Below are positions 1 to 7,069 of a DNA stretch of 64,000 bases, one piece after another (within the stretch, counting starts at the first letter, position 1; each line of letters begins with the position of its first letter). The notes under the pieces were generated by a model, which had not been told where the DNA came from, did no database searches, and saw nothing but the letters and a program-made list of their open reading frames with translations. Source of the DNA: a virus. Both the position numbers and the translations under genes were made by a program. The stretch covers positions 1 to 64,000 of IMG/VR virus record IMGVR_UViG_3300021085_002857; one strand, given 5' to 3'.

Positions 1-11
1 TAGTGAATAAA

Positions 12-593
12 ATGATGAATGTATACTCAGAACTTTACTTTATAATATTATTACTATTTGCATTAGGTTCAACAACCATATATGCACTAATAATATCTAG
101 AAGAAATTATTTAATGGTGTTTATACTGACACCATTATTGCTTGTTAGCACAATATATAGTTCTAATATTATCTTAGCACTACTAGGTTCGCCTATTAAA
201 GGATTTCCTGTAAATGAAACTGTAGAAATTAAATGGGTAGAAGTTGCAGACCCTGTAATTTATTTTGTTGCGTTAGATACTTCATTATCAGATACAAGAC
301 CAAAATATTATGTAGTACCTTATACTAAACAAAATCGAGATACTATGCAGGAACTTAAGAAAAGATTAGAAAATGGCAGGCAGACTCAGGGCGAATTTAA
401 AATTAAAAATAAAGGTGGTTCGAGTGAGAGTAAGCAGAAAGATTTATATGAATTCCATCCTACTGGGCTAGATGGACCAATGAAGACAGTCACAGTAAAA
501 AAAAAGCCTAACATTCATGCCACCCCCATGACATTTAGGGAACTACAAAGAAGAAGATTGCTATCAGGAAACACAGGTGTACATCCAGAATGA
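12..593 (+). CDS. Two-helix membrane protein, hypothetical
   Basis: Not recognised. The first ~70 residues hold two strongly hydrophobic segments (about residues 5-27 and 34-58), followed by a polar, lysine-rich domain of about 120 residues, so it looks like an inner-membrane protein with a soluble C-terminus. A GTG at position 3 is also in frame, but the ATG at 12 or 15 is the likelier start; sequence upstream of the window is missing, so the start is uncertain. The 3' end overlaps the next gene by ATGA. No catalytic motif was seen. Confidence 0.65.
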   Translation: MMNVYSELYFIILLLFALGSTTIYALIISRRNYLMVFILTPLLLVSTIYSSNIILALLGSPIKGFPVNETVEIKWVEVADPVIYFVALDTSLSDTRPKYYVVPYTKQNRDTMQELKKRLENGRQTQGEFKIKNKGGSSESKQKDLYEFHPTGLDGPMKTVTVKKKPNIHATPMTFRELQRRRLLSGNTGVHPE

Positions 594-742
594 TTAGGAA
601 AATTATAAATTTTTTTAGCAAACCACATATACCCACAGTTTATAAAGATGGGTATAAAATAGAATTTTATTTGTCTACTATTGGTTCTGGTAGAGGAGGA
701 ATACCTTTGTTATACAAGGTACGTAGAAAAGATAAAGAGTAG
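590..742 (+). CDS. Small basic hypothetical protein (50 aa)
   Basis: Short frame starting in an ATGA overlap with the preceding stop and ending in TAG. It is rich in Lys, Ile and Tyr and includes a GSGRGG-type glycine turn near residue 33. The strict stop/start coupling, the same arrangement used by most genes here, is the main support. No family is recognised. Confidence 0.5.
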   Translation: MIRKIINFFSKPHIPTVYKDGYKIEFYLSTIGSGRGGIPLLYKVRRKDKE

Positions 743-749
743 AATATAA

Positions 750-998
750 ATGCTTTTAGAACCTATAATACAAATAAAAAGAGAGATAGATTATATCAAA
801 AGTAATGAAGCAGATAAAGTTTTGGACGGCTTTCAACGGAGCCAATACAAAATTCAGTTGCTGGATTTATATTGGCATTTGCAAGATATAATAGATCAAT
901 GTGATATATATGAAGGCGAAGATGAATGGTATGAGGCAAGGGAACAAGATATGTTTATTAACAAAATAAGTGGTAAAAATAGTTATAGGAAAACGTAA
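750..998 (+). CDS. Hypothetical acidic protein (82 aa)
   Basis: A small charged, probably helical protein with aromatic residues in the middle (LYWHLQDI) and an acidic stretch. It begins 7 nt after the previous stop and ends in a TAATG overlap with the next gene, so it sits in the same short operon. No known domain is recognised. Confidence 0.6.
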   Translation: MLLEPIIQIKREIDYIKSNEADKVLDGFQRSQYKIQLLDLYWHLQDIIDQCDIYEGEDEWYEAREQDMFINKISGKNSYRKT

Positions 999-1183
999 TG
1001 AGTGCATGGTTAGCATATGTAGAAGCCGCGGCTAAAGAGGCTCGTGAAAAAGATGAAGCTAATGGAATAGATTGGGAGCGAGATGGCTTGCCTAAAGGTG
1101 CTCCGTTTATGGTATGTGTAAGAAGAACACGTATTTTATTTAAAAAAATTAAAAAAAAGTTGAAAAAAATTACAACCTATTGA
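998..1183 (+). CDS. Hypothetical protein with Lys-rich tail (61 aa)
   Basis: It starts on the A of the previous TAA (TAATG). The first 40 residues are Ala/Glu-rich and likely helical; the last 20 are an alternating Lys/Ile tail that could bind nucleic acid or membrane. It is the last gene before a clear intrinsic terminator, so it closes the left-hand operon. No family recognised. Confidence 0.55.
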   Translation: MSAWLAYVEAAAKEAREKDEANGIDWERDGLPKGAPFMVCVRRTRILFKKIKKKLKKITTY

Positions 1184-1187
1184 AAAC

Positions 1188-1212
1188 AAAGCGAATTTAG
1201 GTTCGCTTTTTT
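1188..1212 (+). terminator. Rho-independent terminator
   Basis: AAAGCGAA and TTCGCTTT form an 8-bp stem around the 6-nt loop TTTAGG, running straight into a T tract (to 1212). It lies 5 nt after the stop of the 61-aa gene and immediately before a TTGACA promoter, separating two transcription units. Confidence 0.85.
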
Positions 1213-1213
1213 C

Positions 1214-1256
1214 TTGACAACCAATGCGTCTTACTTTAGAGTATAAGAGTAAGTTA
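1214..1256 (+). promoter_or_regulatory. Sigma70-like promoter with GAGTAAGTTA start element
   Basis: -35 TTGACA at 1214-1219, 17-nt spacer, -10 TAGAGT at 1237-1242, then GAGTAAGTTA at 1247-1256 around the expected transcript start. The 23 nt from 1213 to 1235 are identical to the promoter of the MoxR gene on the other strand (41954-41976). It would drive the gene at 1274, whose ribosome site AAAGGAAG lies at about 1261-1268. Confidence 0.8.
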
Positions 1257-1273
1257 AGCAAAAGGAAGTAATT

Positions 1274-1594
1274 ATGCAAGTAGCAGTTATTCATAAAGCG
1301 TTCGAAGATACACCACGTACAGTAGCATTTGTTGATGTTGCTGATGATATGAAAGTAGAAGAAGCACTTGAGTATGCTTATCGTTGGACTAACAACGTAA
1401 TGGGTTCTTGGAGCCGTAAAGAACAAACATTTGATAATGGTGAAGCAAATGGAGACTACAATCCTAACGTAAAAGTGATGGCACCACTACATGAAGGTGG
1501 TATGGGATTGCGATCAACCTCAATGGGTGACCAGATGCTTGTTGGTACTACACTGTACGAAGTTGCAATGATGGGTTTTGAGGAGGTTGTATAA
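1274..1594 (+). CDS. Conserved phage hypothetical protein (106 aa)
   Basis: First gene after the promoter and preceded by AAAGGAAG. The protein has a beta-rich start, an EEALEYAYRWTNN helix and a Met/Gly-rich C-terminal half (MGLRSTSMGDQ). It resembles small accessory proteins of T4-like cyanophages as I remember them, which cannot be confirmed here. Function unknown. The strong promoter suggests early expression. Confidence 0.75.
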   Translation: MQVAVIHKAFEDTPRTVAFVDVADDMKVEEALEYAYRWTNNVMGSWSRKEQTFDNGEANGDYNPNVKVMAPLHEGGMGLRSTSMGDQMLVGTTLYEVAMMGFEEVV

Positions 1595-1728
1595 TGTTTA
1601 GTCAAACAATCGAATGGAACACAGGTGCAATTATTGGAACTGCAATTGCAGGTGCCTTTATAACATCACAGATTTGGTTTATAGGCAAGTATGTACTTGC
1701 ACTAGGACATTTGGGCATGTTGTTTTGA
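1594..1728 (+). CDS. Small membrane protein (44 aa)
   Basis: Starts in a TAATG overlap with the preceding stop. Residues about 10-42 are a Gly/Ala/Ile-rich hydrophobic stretch (GAIIGTAIAGAFITSQIWFI), consistent with one or two membrane helices. Translational coupling and the hydrophobic profile support it. Function unknown. Confidence 0.55.
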   Translation: MFSQTIEWNTGAIIGTAIAGAFITSQIWFIGKYVLALGHLGMLF

Positions 1729-1880
1729 TTAAATGTTGGAGAATTTATTGTGGTGATGTTTTTCTTGGTTATGAATATTCTGATGATAGCAATGGTGCTA
1801 TCCTCAGATCACTTGCAAAAGGTGGCGTTGCAAGTCAATATGGTGTAAAGGTCACTGAACTAGAAGCGAGATCTGTGTAA
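1725..1880 (+). CDS. Hypothetical protein, probable TTG start (51 aa)
   Basis: The frame encodes a soluble-looking sequence (DVFLGYEYSDDSN...) and ends in a TAATG overlap with the next gene. No ATG is available after the previous stop; the best start is the TTG at 1725, overlapping that stop as TTGA. No good ribosome site was seen, so the start, and whether this is an independent gene or the tail of a disrupted one, is uncertain. Confidence 0.4.
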   Translation: MIKCWRIYCGDVFLGYEYSDDSNGAILRSLAKGGVASQYGVKVTELEARSV

Positions 1881-2386
1881 TGAGTATACTAATAGATAGA
1901 GCAAAGTTTTTTGCAGAAGTGGCCCATGCAGGTCAGACTCGCAAATACTCTAATGACCCATACATAACACATCCTATTCGTGTTAGTGAAATAGTTGCTC
2001 ATAATGGTGGAACTGATGACATGGTTGCGGCTGCTCTACTACATGATGTGGTAGAGGATACTCCTGTAACTCATGATGAGATACGTATAAAGTTTGGTAC
2101 TGTTGTGGGTGATCTAGTATTTGGATTAACTGATGTGGATTTATCCAAAGGAAATCGTAAAACTCGTAAAGCCTTGGATAGAGACAGGATAGCAAATGCT
2201 AGTGCTGACGTACAGCTAATAAAACTAGCTGACTTTATAGACAACACTGGTAGTATAGTACGTAATGATCCAAATTTTGCCCAGCTATATTTGCAGGAAA
2301 AGTCGCAAATGCTCGAGGTAATGGATAAAGTCAAGGATCATCCATTATTTAGAATAGCAAGTATTCCTATTGCAGAGGCGGCATGA
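1880..2386 (+). CDS. SpoT/MESH1-like HD-domain phosphohydrolase
   Basis: A 168-aa HD-type hydrolase related to the hydrolase domain of RelA/SpoT and to stand-alone MESH1. Early residues carry HAGQTRK and PYITHPIRV, then AAALLHDVVEDT supplies the HD metal pair, and VQLIKLADFIDNT matches the later conserved KLAD motif. Family members hydrolyse (p)ppGpp or related nucleotides; in a phage this could blunt the stringent response or adjust nucleotide pools (inference). It overlaps neighbours by 1 and 4 nt. Confidence 0.82.
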   Translation: MSILIDRAKFFAEVAHAGQTRKYSNDPYITHPIRVSEIVAHNGGTDDMVAAALLHDVVEDTPVTHDEIRIKFGTVVGDLVFGLTDVDLSKGNRKTRKALDRDRIANASADVQLIKLADFIDNTGSIVRNDPNFAQLYLQEKSQMLEVMDKVKDHPLFRIASIPIAEAA

Positions 2387-2631
2387 AAAGTATTAGCAAA
2401 CAAGTAGGTTTGGATATTGCTGACAAACTTTTGGATAGAGAAGAGAATGGAAGTCCCTATGATAGAGGCGGTGCAGACAGTTACTATCGTAGGGACTTTG
2501 ATCCTCACTGGTATCCTTTGGGAACATATATTGGGGATAGAGTTGAACTACATGATATGACACAATATGAGATAGATTCATATACTGCTGGATTTAAAGA
2601 TAATGAAGATGCAGGTTTTTTTAAATATTGA
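2383..2631 (+). CDS. Conserved hypothetical protein (82 aa)
   Basis: Starts in an ATGA overlap with the hydrolase gene, so it is probably co-translated. Notable features are GSPYDRGGADSYYRR and a following PHWYP motif; the C-terminal half is acidic. This resembles small proteins seen in several tailed-phage groups, but no function is known to me. It is the last gene before a new promoter at 2634. Confidence 0.65.
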   Translation: MKSISKQVGLDIADKLLDREENGSPYDRGGADSYYRRDFDPHWYPLGTYIGDRVELHDMTQYEIDSYTAGFKDNEDAGFFKY

Positions 2632-2633
2632 TA

Positions 2634-2662
2634 TTGACTAAATCCAAGAATTGCTGTATTAT
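2634..2662 (+). promoter_or_regulatory. Sigma70-like promoter, nearly leaderless
   Basis: -35 TTGACT at 2634-2639, exactly 17 nt spacer, -10 TATTAT at 2657-2662. The next ATG (2668) is only 5 nt beyond the -10, so a transcript from this promoter would start at or within the start codon. Confidence 0.65.
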
Positions 2663-2667
2663 AAGTT

Positions 2668-3021
2668 ATGCTGTATAAATTTTCAAATGAAAACCGAACT
2701 ATTGAAATAGATGAGGACGATCTAAAAAATATAGATGTTATCGTCTGCTATCTGGTCTTAGTGCTGGTGTATAAAACTAAAAACAGGTCTACTCCTCCAA
2801 TAATGGATCTAAATGATGCACCTAGTGATATTACAGATGATAAAAAACGTTGGTTTTATATCTTGGCTGAAATCGAATGGACATGTAATCACATTTGCTA
2901 TCAAGCCAATGAGAATAATCTTATAATTAAAGACAATGTGTTGGATCTTATGAAATACGAAGACAGAATACAAAATGGCCTAAGATTAGTTTCGAGATAT
3001 TTAAGGGAGATGAGTTTATGA
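2668..3021 (+). CDS. Hypothetical protein (117 aa)
   Basis: Mostly helical-looking protein with an acidic N-terminus, a hydrophobic segment VIVCYLVLVLVYK at about residues 25-37 (one possible membrane helix), and a Trp/Tyr-rich middle. The start is immediately downstream of a -10 box with no visible ribosome site, suggesting a leaderless message. The 3' end overlaps the next gene by 4 nt. Function unknown. Confidence 0.6.
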   Translation: MLYKFSNENRTIEIDEDDLKNIDVIVCYLVLVLVYKTKNRSTPPIMDLNDAPSDITDDKKRWFYILAEIEWTCNHICYQANENNLIIKDNVLDLMKYEDRIQNGLRLVSRYLREMSL

Positions 3022-3389
3022 AAGTTACTATAGGTCCATATAAAGATGATGCAGATGACAGACAAATAGATGTGCATATTGACAATTGGGATAGTTATAG
3101 TTTAGATGAAACTTTATCTCATATCATATATCCATGTCTTGTTCAATTAAAAGAAGTAAACACAGGATACCCTGAAAGTCTTACAGAAGAAAAATGGAAC
3201 GAAATATTAGATAAAATGATTTGTGCATTTGAAATAAAATCTAAACATTTTGATAGTTTTGATGCATGCCAATCACAGTGTGATGATTTGTACTCAGAAC
3301 CATGTAAGAAGTGTATGGATGAAACAGAAGAAAAAATGAAAGAAGGGTTCGAGCTCTTTGGAAAATATTACGGAGATTTATGGTGGTGA
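3018..3389 (+). CDS. Hypothetical protein with Cys cluster (123 aa)
   Basis: Coupled to the preceding gene by ATGA. The C-terminal third carries several cysteines (DACQSQCDD, then EPCKKCMDE), a spacing that could bind a metal such as zinc, although no known finger type is matched. The N-terminal half is acidic and beta-like. Unrecognised; the possible metal site is inference only. Confidence 0.6.
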   Translation: MKVTIGPYKDDADDRQIDVHIDNWDSYSLDETLSHIIYPCLVQLKEVNTGYPESLTEEKWNEILDKMICAFEIKSKHFDSFDACQSQCDDLYSEPCKKCMDETEEKMKEGFELFGKYYGDLWW

Positions 3390-3580
3390 TACACGACACA
3401 AAAAGAGTAAATGATAAAAAATGGATTTTAACTGTACAAGAAAATGGAAAAACAAAAGAACTCTATATTGAGTTCCCCCAAGATGTACTTGATCAAGTTG
3501 GTTGGTCTGAAGGAGATGATCTTGAATGGATAGAAAACAAGGATGGTAGCTGGGCTATAACCAAAAAAGAAAATAAATAA
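3380..3580 (+). CDS. AbrB/MazE-like swapped-hairpin protein (66 aa)
   Basis: The sequence ELYIEFPQDVLDQVGWSEGD followed by DLEWIENKDGSW matches the pattern of SpoVT/AbrB-fold proteins (a beta strand, a Pro-led helix, G-W-x-x-G-D-x-L, then a last strand). Such proteins bind DNA as dimers or act as antitoxins; no toxin gene is next to it, so a small regulator is likelier. It overlaps the previous gene by 10 nt, with a GGAG site just upstream of the ATG. Confidence 0.65.
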   Translation: MVVIHDTKRVNDKKWILTVQENGKTKELYIEFPQDVLDQVGWSEGDDLEWIENKDGSWAITKKENK

Positions 3581-3584
3581 TCGT

Positions 3585-4136
3585 ATGAATATATGGTTAA
3601 TCAGTGACACTCATTTCAATCATGAACAGATGATGTATTTTCGTGACTGGGCGGGCAATTTAACTAGGCCTGGATTTGAAAATGTTGATGAAATGAACGA
3701 ATATATGATAGATAACTGGAATAGTGTAGTTAAGCCTGGAGATAAGGTATATCATTTAGGAGATGTGGTGTTTGGATTAAACAAAGTTAGTTGGATGGAA
3801 AATAATTGGAAAAGGTTAAATGGATTTAAGTATTTAATTGCAGGTAACCATGATAATATTCCAATGATATGTGCTTACCAGTGGTTTCAATCAGTAGAGA
3901 TATGGCATCATTTCAAAGACTTTAATATTTTAGCCACACACGTACCTTTACACAAAGGAGGATTGTCAAGACCAATAAATGCAGATGGAAAAACAAGTGC
4001 TGAAAATTTAATTTGGCAAGATGCAATAAATGTACATGGTCATATACACAGTAATCCTAGTCCAGATGGTCCATATCGTAATGTTAGCGTGGAACAAATC
4101 AATTACACCCCTATTAATATTGAGGATATAAAATGA
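3585..4136 (+). CDS. Calcineurin-like metallophosphoesterase
   Basis: All standard motifs of the metallophosphoesterase fold are present in order: SDTHFNH near the N-terminus, GDVV, GNHD, a central H (LATHVP) and NVHGHIH near the end. At 183 aa it is a compact single-domain enzyme binding two metal ions. Substrate cannot be predicted; phage relatives are often annotated simply as phosphoesterases. The stop overlaps the acpS start (ATGA), which suggests coupled translation. Confidence 0.88.
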   Translation: MNIWLISDTHFNHEQMMYFRDWAGNLTRPGFENVDEMNEYMIDNWNSVVKPGDKVYHLGDVVFGLNKVSWMENNWKRLNGFKYLIAGNHDNIPMICAYQWFQSVEIWHHFKDFNILATHVPLHKGGLSRPINADGKTSAENLIWQDAINVHGHIHSNPSPDGPYRNVSVEQINYTPINIEDIK

Positions 4137-4441
4137 ACATAGGCGTTGATATTGTGTCTATTAACAGAATTAAAAATTTATTTGAAAAATATGGTACTAA
4201 GTTTACCAATAAGTTTTTAACAGAATCAGAGAAGCAAAAAGAGTTAACACCAGAGTATATATCCAAATGCTGGGCAGTTAAAGAAGCTTCAATCAAAGCA
4301 AGCGGCATTACAAATGCTAAAAAGTTTGCATACGGAAAAAAAGGTAAACAACCTATTGTTATTACAGATATAGAAGGTATATGGAACCTAAGTGTATCAG
4401 ACGAAAAAGAATATGCAGTAGCAATGGTAGTTAAACATTAG
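4133..4441 (+). CDS. acpS: Holo-ACP synthase (AcpS-type phosphopantetheinyl transferase)
   Basis: AcpS transfers 4'-phosphopantetheine from CoA to a serine of a carrier protein. The start IGVDIVSINRI matches the family's metal-binding I-G-x-D-I-x-x-x-x-R-I, and CWAVKEASIKA matches the W-x-x-K-E-A-x-x-K-A helix with the catalytic Glu. At 102 aa it is shorter than usual (about 120-125 aa). No carrier protein with a D-S-L motif was found in the window, so the target may be a host ACP or one encoded elsewhere. Confidence 0.82.
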   Translation: MNIGVDIVSINRIKNLFEKYGTKFTNKFLTESEKQKELTPEYISKCWAVKEASIKASGITNAKKFAYGKKGKQPIVITDIEGIWNLSVSDEKEYAVAMVVKH

Positions 4442-4453
4442 TAAGGAAATAAA

Positions 4454-4684
4454 ATGGCATTTGAATGGAATAAAATACACAAGTTTGAAGAATCTTTTGA
4501 GCGTGAGATTATTGACTCTGTAGAAGACTATATTATGGACTATTATGATATAATAGAATTACACGAACTTACTGAAGAACAAGTAAATGAAATTAAAACA
4601 TTTACAGAAGAATTAAACGAGTACAGTGTTATGCAGGTTGGCTTAAATAATATCTTAATGAGATGGGACGATATGAATGAATAA
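4454..4684 (+). CDS. Acidic hypothetical protein (76 aa)
   Basis: Highly acidic and helical (ELTEEQVNEIKTFTEEL), starting 12 nt after acpS behind an AAGGAA ribosome site. Being small, acidic and next to acpS, it was examined as a carrier protein, but no D-S-L/D-S-x attachment serine is present. It overlaps the next gene by 8 nt. Function unknown. Confidence 0.6.
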   Translation: MAFEWNKIHKFEESFEREIIDSVEDYIMDYYDIIELHELTEEQVNEIKTFTEELNEYSVMQVGLNNILMRWDDMNE

Positions 4685-4958
4685 AATTATTAATTTTTTT
4701 AAAACAAGTTATAGGAATGATCCAACTGCGACAGTTGTAGAAGCATTTGAAACTGTAATTCTAGTAGCGGCAAGTGCTACACTTAGTTTTACTGTATTAG
4801 ATCCTGCCACACATATCTTTATACCATTGTATTTTGTAGGCAGTATCTGTGCAATGTTTAGCACATGGAGAAGAAAAAGCACAGCATTCCTGCTATGTTG
4901 TTGGTTTACAGCCATGAATTCATTTGCCCTAGTAACATTGATTTGGAATGCCTTATGA
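4677..4958 (+). CDS. Small multi-helix membrane protein (93 aa)
   Basis: Three hydrophobic segments (about residues 24-42, 46-62 and 70-92) indicate a polytopic inner-membrane protein. The N-terminus is basic. It ends in an ATGA overlap with the phosphomannomutase-like gene. No family recognised. Confidence 0.6.
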   Translation: MNKIINFFKTSYRNDPTATVVEAFETVILVAASATLSFTVLDPATHIFIPLYFVGSICAMFSTWRRKSTAFLLCCWFTAMNSFALVTLIWNAL

Positions 4959-5686
4959 TATACTTATTTGACGTTGATGGAACCCTAACACCAAGCAGAA
5001 AAGGCATTGATAAAAAATTTGCTGTTTGGTTTAGCAAGTTCTGTGAACGTGAAAAAGTGTATATTGTTACTGGCAGTGACAGGCCCAAGACAATAGAACA
5101 AATTGGACATGTAATATACAACAGATGTAGAGGTGTTTATCAATGTAGTGGTAGTCAATACTGGATTAAAGAAGCATTAATGCGGTCAAGCAATTGGGTG
5201 TTGCCAGATATTGCTAGACAATTTTTATTACAGTGTTTATATGAAGAAAATTTTCATATAAGGACTGGATTGCACATTGAAACTCGTCCTGGAATGGTGA
5301 ACTATAGTGTACTAGGACGCAATGGTACTCCAGAGCAACGAGCAAAATTTATAGAATACGATAAAAAGACAAATAGTAGGAAAAAAACTGCAGACGCATT
5401 TAATACTCTCTTTCCAGATTTACAGGCAACTATTGGAGGCGAAACTGGATTAGATATCGCACCAAAAGGAGCAGATAAAGGTCAAATTATTAAAGACTTT
5501 GCAAAGACAAGTGAAATAACCTTCTTTGGTGATGCGATGTTTGAGGGTGGCAATGATTATGCACTAAAAGTAGCATTAGAGAATGGTAATTTTAGTAAAG
5601 TGAAATGTATTGAGGTAAATACATGGCAAGAAACATGGGAACACCTTAAGGAAGAACAAAGTGATAAATTTAATTATAGCGTGTGA
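4955..5686 (+). CDS. Phosphomannomutase-like HAD phosphatase
   Basis: A 243-aa HAD-superfamily protein with FDVDGTLTPS (nucleophile and acid Asp), IVTGSDRP, GGETGLDIAPKGADKG and FFGDAMFEGGNDY in order, as in eukaryote-type phosphomannomutase and sucrose/trehalose-phosphate phosphatase relatives. PMM interconverts mannose-6-P and mannose-1-P for GDP-sugars. The ATG at 4955 is chosen because the nucleophile motif begins at residue 5; an upstream in-frame ATG at 4865 would bury the frame in the preceding gene. With the glycosyltransferase and nucleotidyltransferase of this window it suggests sugar-nucleotide work. Confidence 0.8.
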   Translation: MIYLFDVDGTLTPSRKGIDKKFAVWFSKFCEREKVYIVTGSDRPKTIEQIGHVIYNRCRGVYQCSGSQYWIKEALMRSSNWVLPDIARQFLLQCLYEENFHIRTGLHIETRPGMVNYSVLGRNGTPEQRAKFIEYDKKTNSRKKTADAFNTLFPDLQATIGGETGLDIAPKGADKGQIIKDFAKTSEITFFGDAMFEGGNDYALKVALENGNFSKVKCIEVNTWQETWEHLKEEQSDKFNYSV

Positions 5687-6167
5687 TGCAAAAGGCGGCA
5701 TTGCAAGCAACGGAACATTGCCATGGCCTAAAAATTCTAAGGATTTGGCCTGGTTTAAAAGACATACTAGTCAGTGTACAGTAATAATGGGAAGCAAGAC
5801 ATGGCAAGATCCATTTATGCCTAGTCCTTTGCCTTCTAGATATAATGTAGTAGTGACAACACGTCCAGAAGACAACGAGGGTGCAGATGAATATATTTCT
5901 GGTGACATACTGAAAGAATTATTACGTATTGAACAAGAAAGGGCTGACGAAAATAGACCTATTTGGGTTATAGGAGGTGCTGATATTGTAAAGCAAGTGA
6001 TTCCTCACATAGATAGAATTTACTTAACTATTATGGACAAAGAATACAAATGTGATACGTTTATACCTTTGAAGGATATATTACGGACGCATACAGAACT
6101 AGCAAGTGAGTCAGCAGAGGGCATGACAGTAAAAATACTAGAAAAATTTAGTACAGGATTAAAATGA
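5661..6167 (+). CDS. folA: Dihydrofolate reductase
   Basis: Reduces dihydrofolate with NADPH, regenerating the cofactor consumed by thymidylate synthase. Seen: LIIACDAKGGIASNGTLPWP near the start, VIMGSKTW, the R-x-N-V-V-V-T-T-R strand, and WVIGGADIV for the glycine-rich NADPH loop. The start is GTG at 5661, supported by AAGGAAG 6 nt upstream, so the gene overlaps its predecessor by 26 nt. It directly precedes thyA with an ATGA overlap, a classical phage pairing. Confidence 0.93.
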   Translation: MINLIIACDAKGGIASNGTLPWPKNSKDLAWFKRHTSQCTVIMGSKTWQDPFMPSPLPSRYNVVVTTRPEDNEGADEYISGDILKELLRIEQERADENRPIWVIGGADIVKQVIPHIDRIYLTIMDKEYKCDTFIPLKDILRTHTELASESAEGMTVKILEKFSTGLK

Positions 6168-7060
6168 AACAATATTTAGATGCATTACAATATATTTTAG
6201 ATAGTGGAGAAGATGTCTCAGATAGAACAGGAGTAGGTACTAAAAGTGTATTTGGTTATCAAATGCGTTTTAATCTACAACAAGGTTTTCCAGCGGTAAC
6301 AACTAAAAAACTAGCCTGGCGTAGCGTAGTGGGAGAACTACTATGGTTTTTAGAGGGCAGCACTGATGAGAGACGATTAGCAGAGATCACGTTTGAGAAA
6401 GATCGAGAAGAACTGTCGGATAAGAATACCATCTGGACTGCCAATGCCAACAAACAAGCAAAAGACTTGGGTTATGTAAAAAATGACGATGATGATTACA
6501 AACGTCTTGGACCAGTATACGGACATCAATGGCGCAACTTTGACGGAGAGTATTGGGTTGGTACACCGCATCTCCAAGGTACAGACCAGATTAGCTGGAT
6601 TATTAATGAGATTAAAACTAATCCAGATAGTCGACGTATTATACTAAGTGCTTGGAACCCTAATCAACTTGATAAAATGGCATTGCCTCCTTGTCATACA
6701 CTAGCACAGTTTAGGGTAATGAACGGCACACTGAGCTGTCAGCTCTATCAGAGAAGCGCAGACATGTTTCTAGGCGTGCCTTTTAACATTGCAAGCTATA
6801 GCCTGTTAACACACATGCTTGCACAAATATGCAATCTAAAAGTAGGAAATTTTATATGGACTGGAGGAGATTGTCATATATATCAAAATCATATGTCACA
6901 AGTTACTCAGCAATTACAACGTCAACCACACGAAAAAATACCCTTCCTCGTAATGCCCAGATTTGACAGTTTGGAAGAAGTGTTAAATACAAGTACAAGC
7001 AATTATGAGCTGTTAGGGTATAACCCTATGCCAAGCATTAAAGCGGAAATGGCAGTATAG
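6164..7060 (+). CDS. thyA: Thymidylate synthase
   Basis: Methylates dUMP to dTMP using methylene-tetrahydrofolate. The 298-aa protein shows DRTGVGTKSVFG, the WFLEGSTDE segment, GPVYGHQWRNFDG, the catalytic Cys177 in LPPCHTLAQF, QRSADMFLGVPFNIASY and GDCHIYQNH. Full length compared with the roughly 264-aa E. coli enzyme plus a small insertion near residues 75-110. Coupled to DHFR by ATGA; provides dTTP for phage replication. Confidence 0.97.
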   Translation: MKQYLDALQYILDSGEDVSDRTGVGTKSVFGYQMRFNLQQGFPAVTTKKLAWRSVVGELLWFLEGSTDERRLAEITFEKDREELSDKNTIWTANANKQAKDLGYVKNDDDDYKRLGPVYGHQWRNFDGEYWVGTPHLQGTDQISWIINEIKTNPDSRRIILSAWNPNQLDKMALPPCHTLAQFRVMNGTLSCQLYQRSADMFLGVPFNIASYSLLTHMLAQICNLKVGNFIWTGGDCHIYQNHMSQVTQQLQRQPHEKIPFLVMPRFDSLEEVLNTSTSNYELLGYNPMPSIKAEMAV

Positions 7061-7069
7061 GAGATAATA

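Noticed and set aside
4454-4684. 76-aa acidic protein next to acpS as an acyl carrier protein.
   Set aside because: It has no D-S-L-type serine for phosphopantetheine attachment, although size and charge fit.
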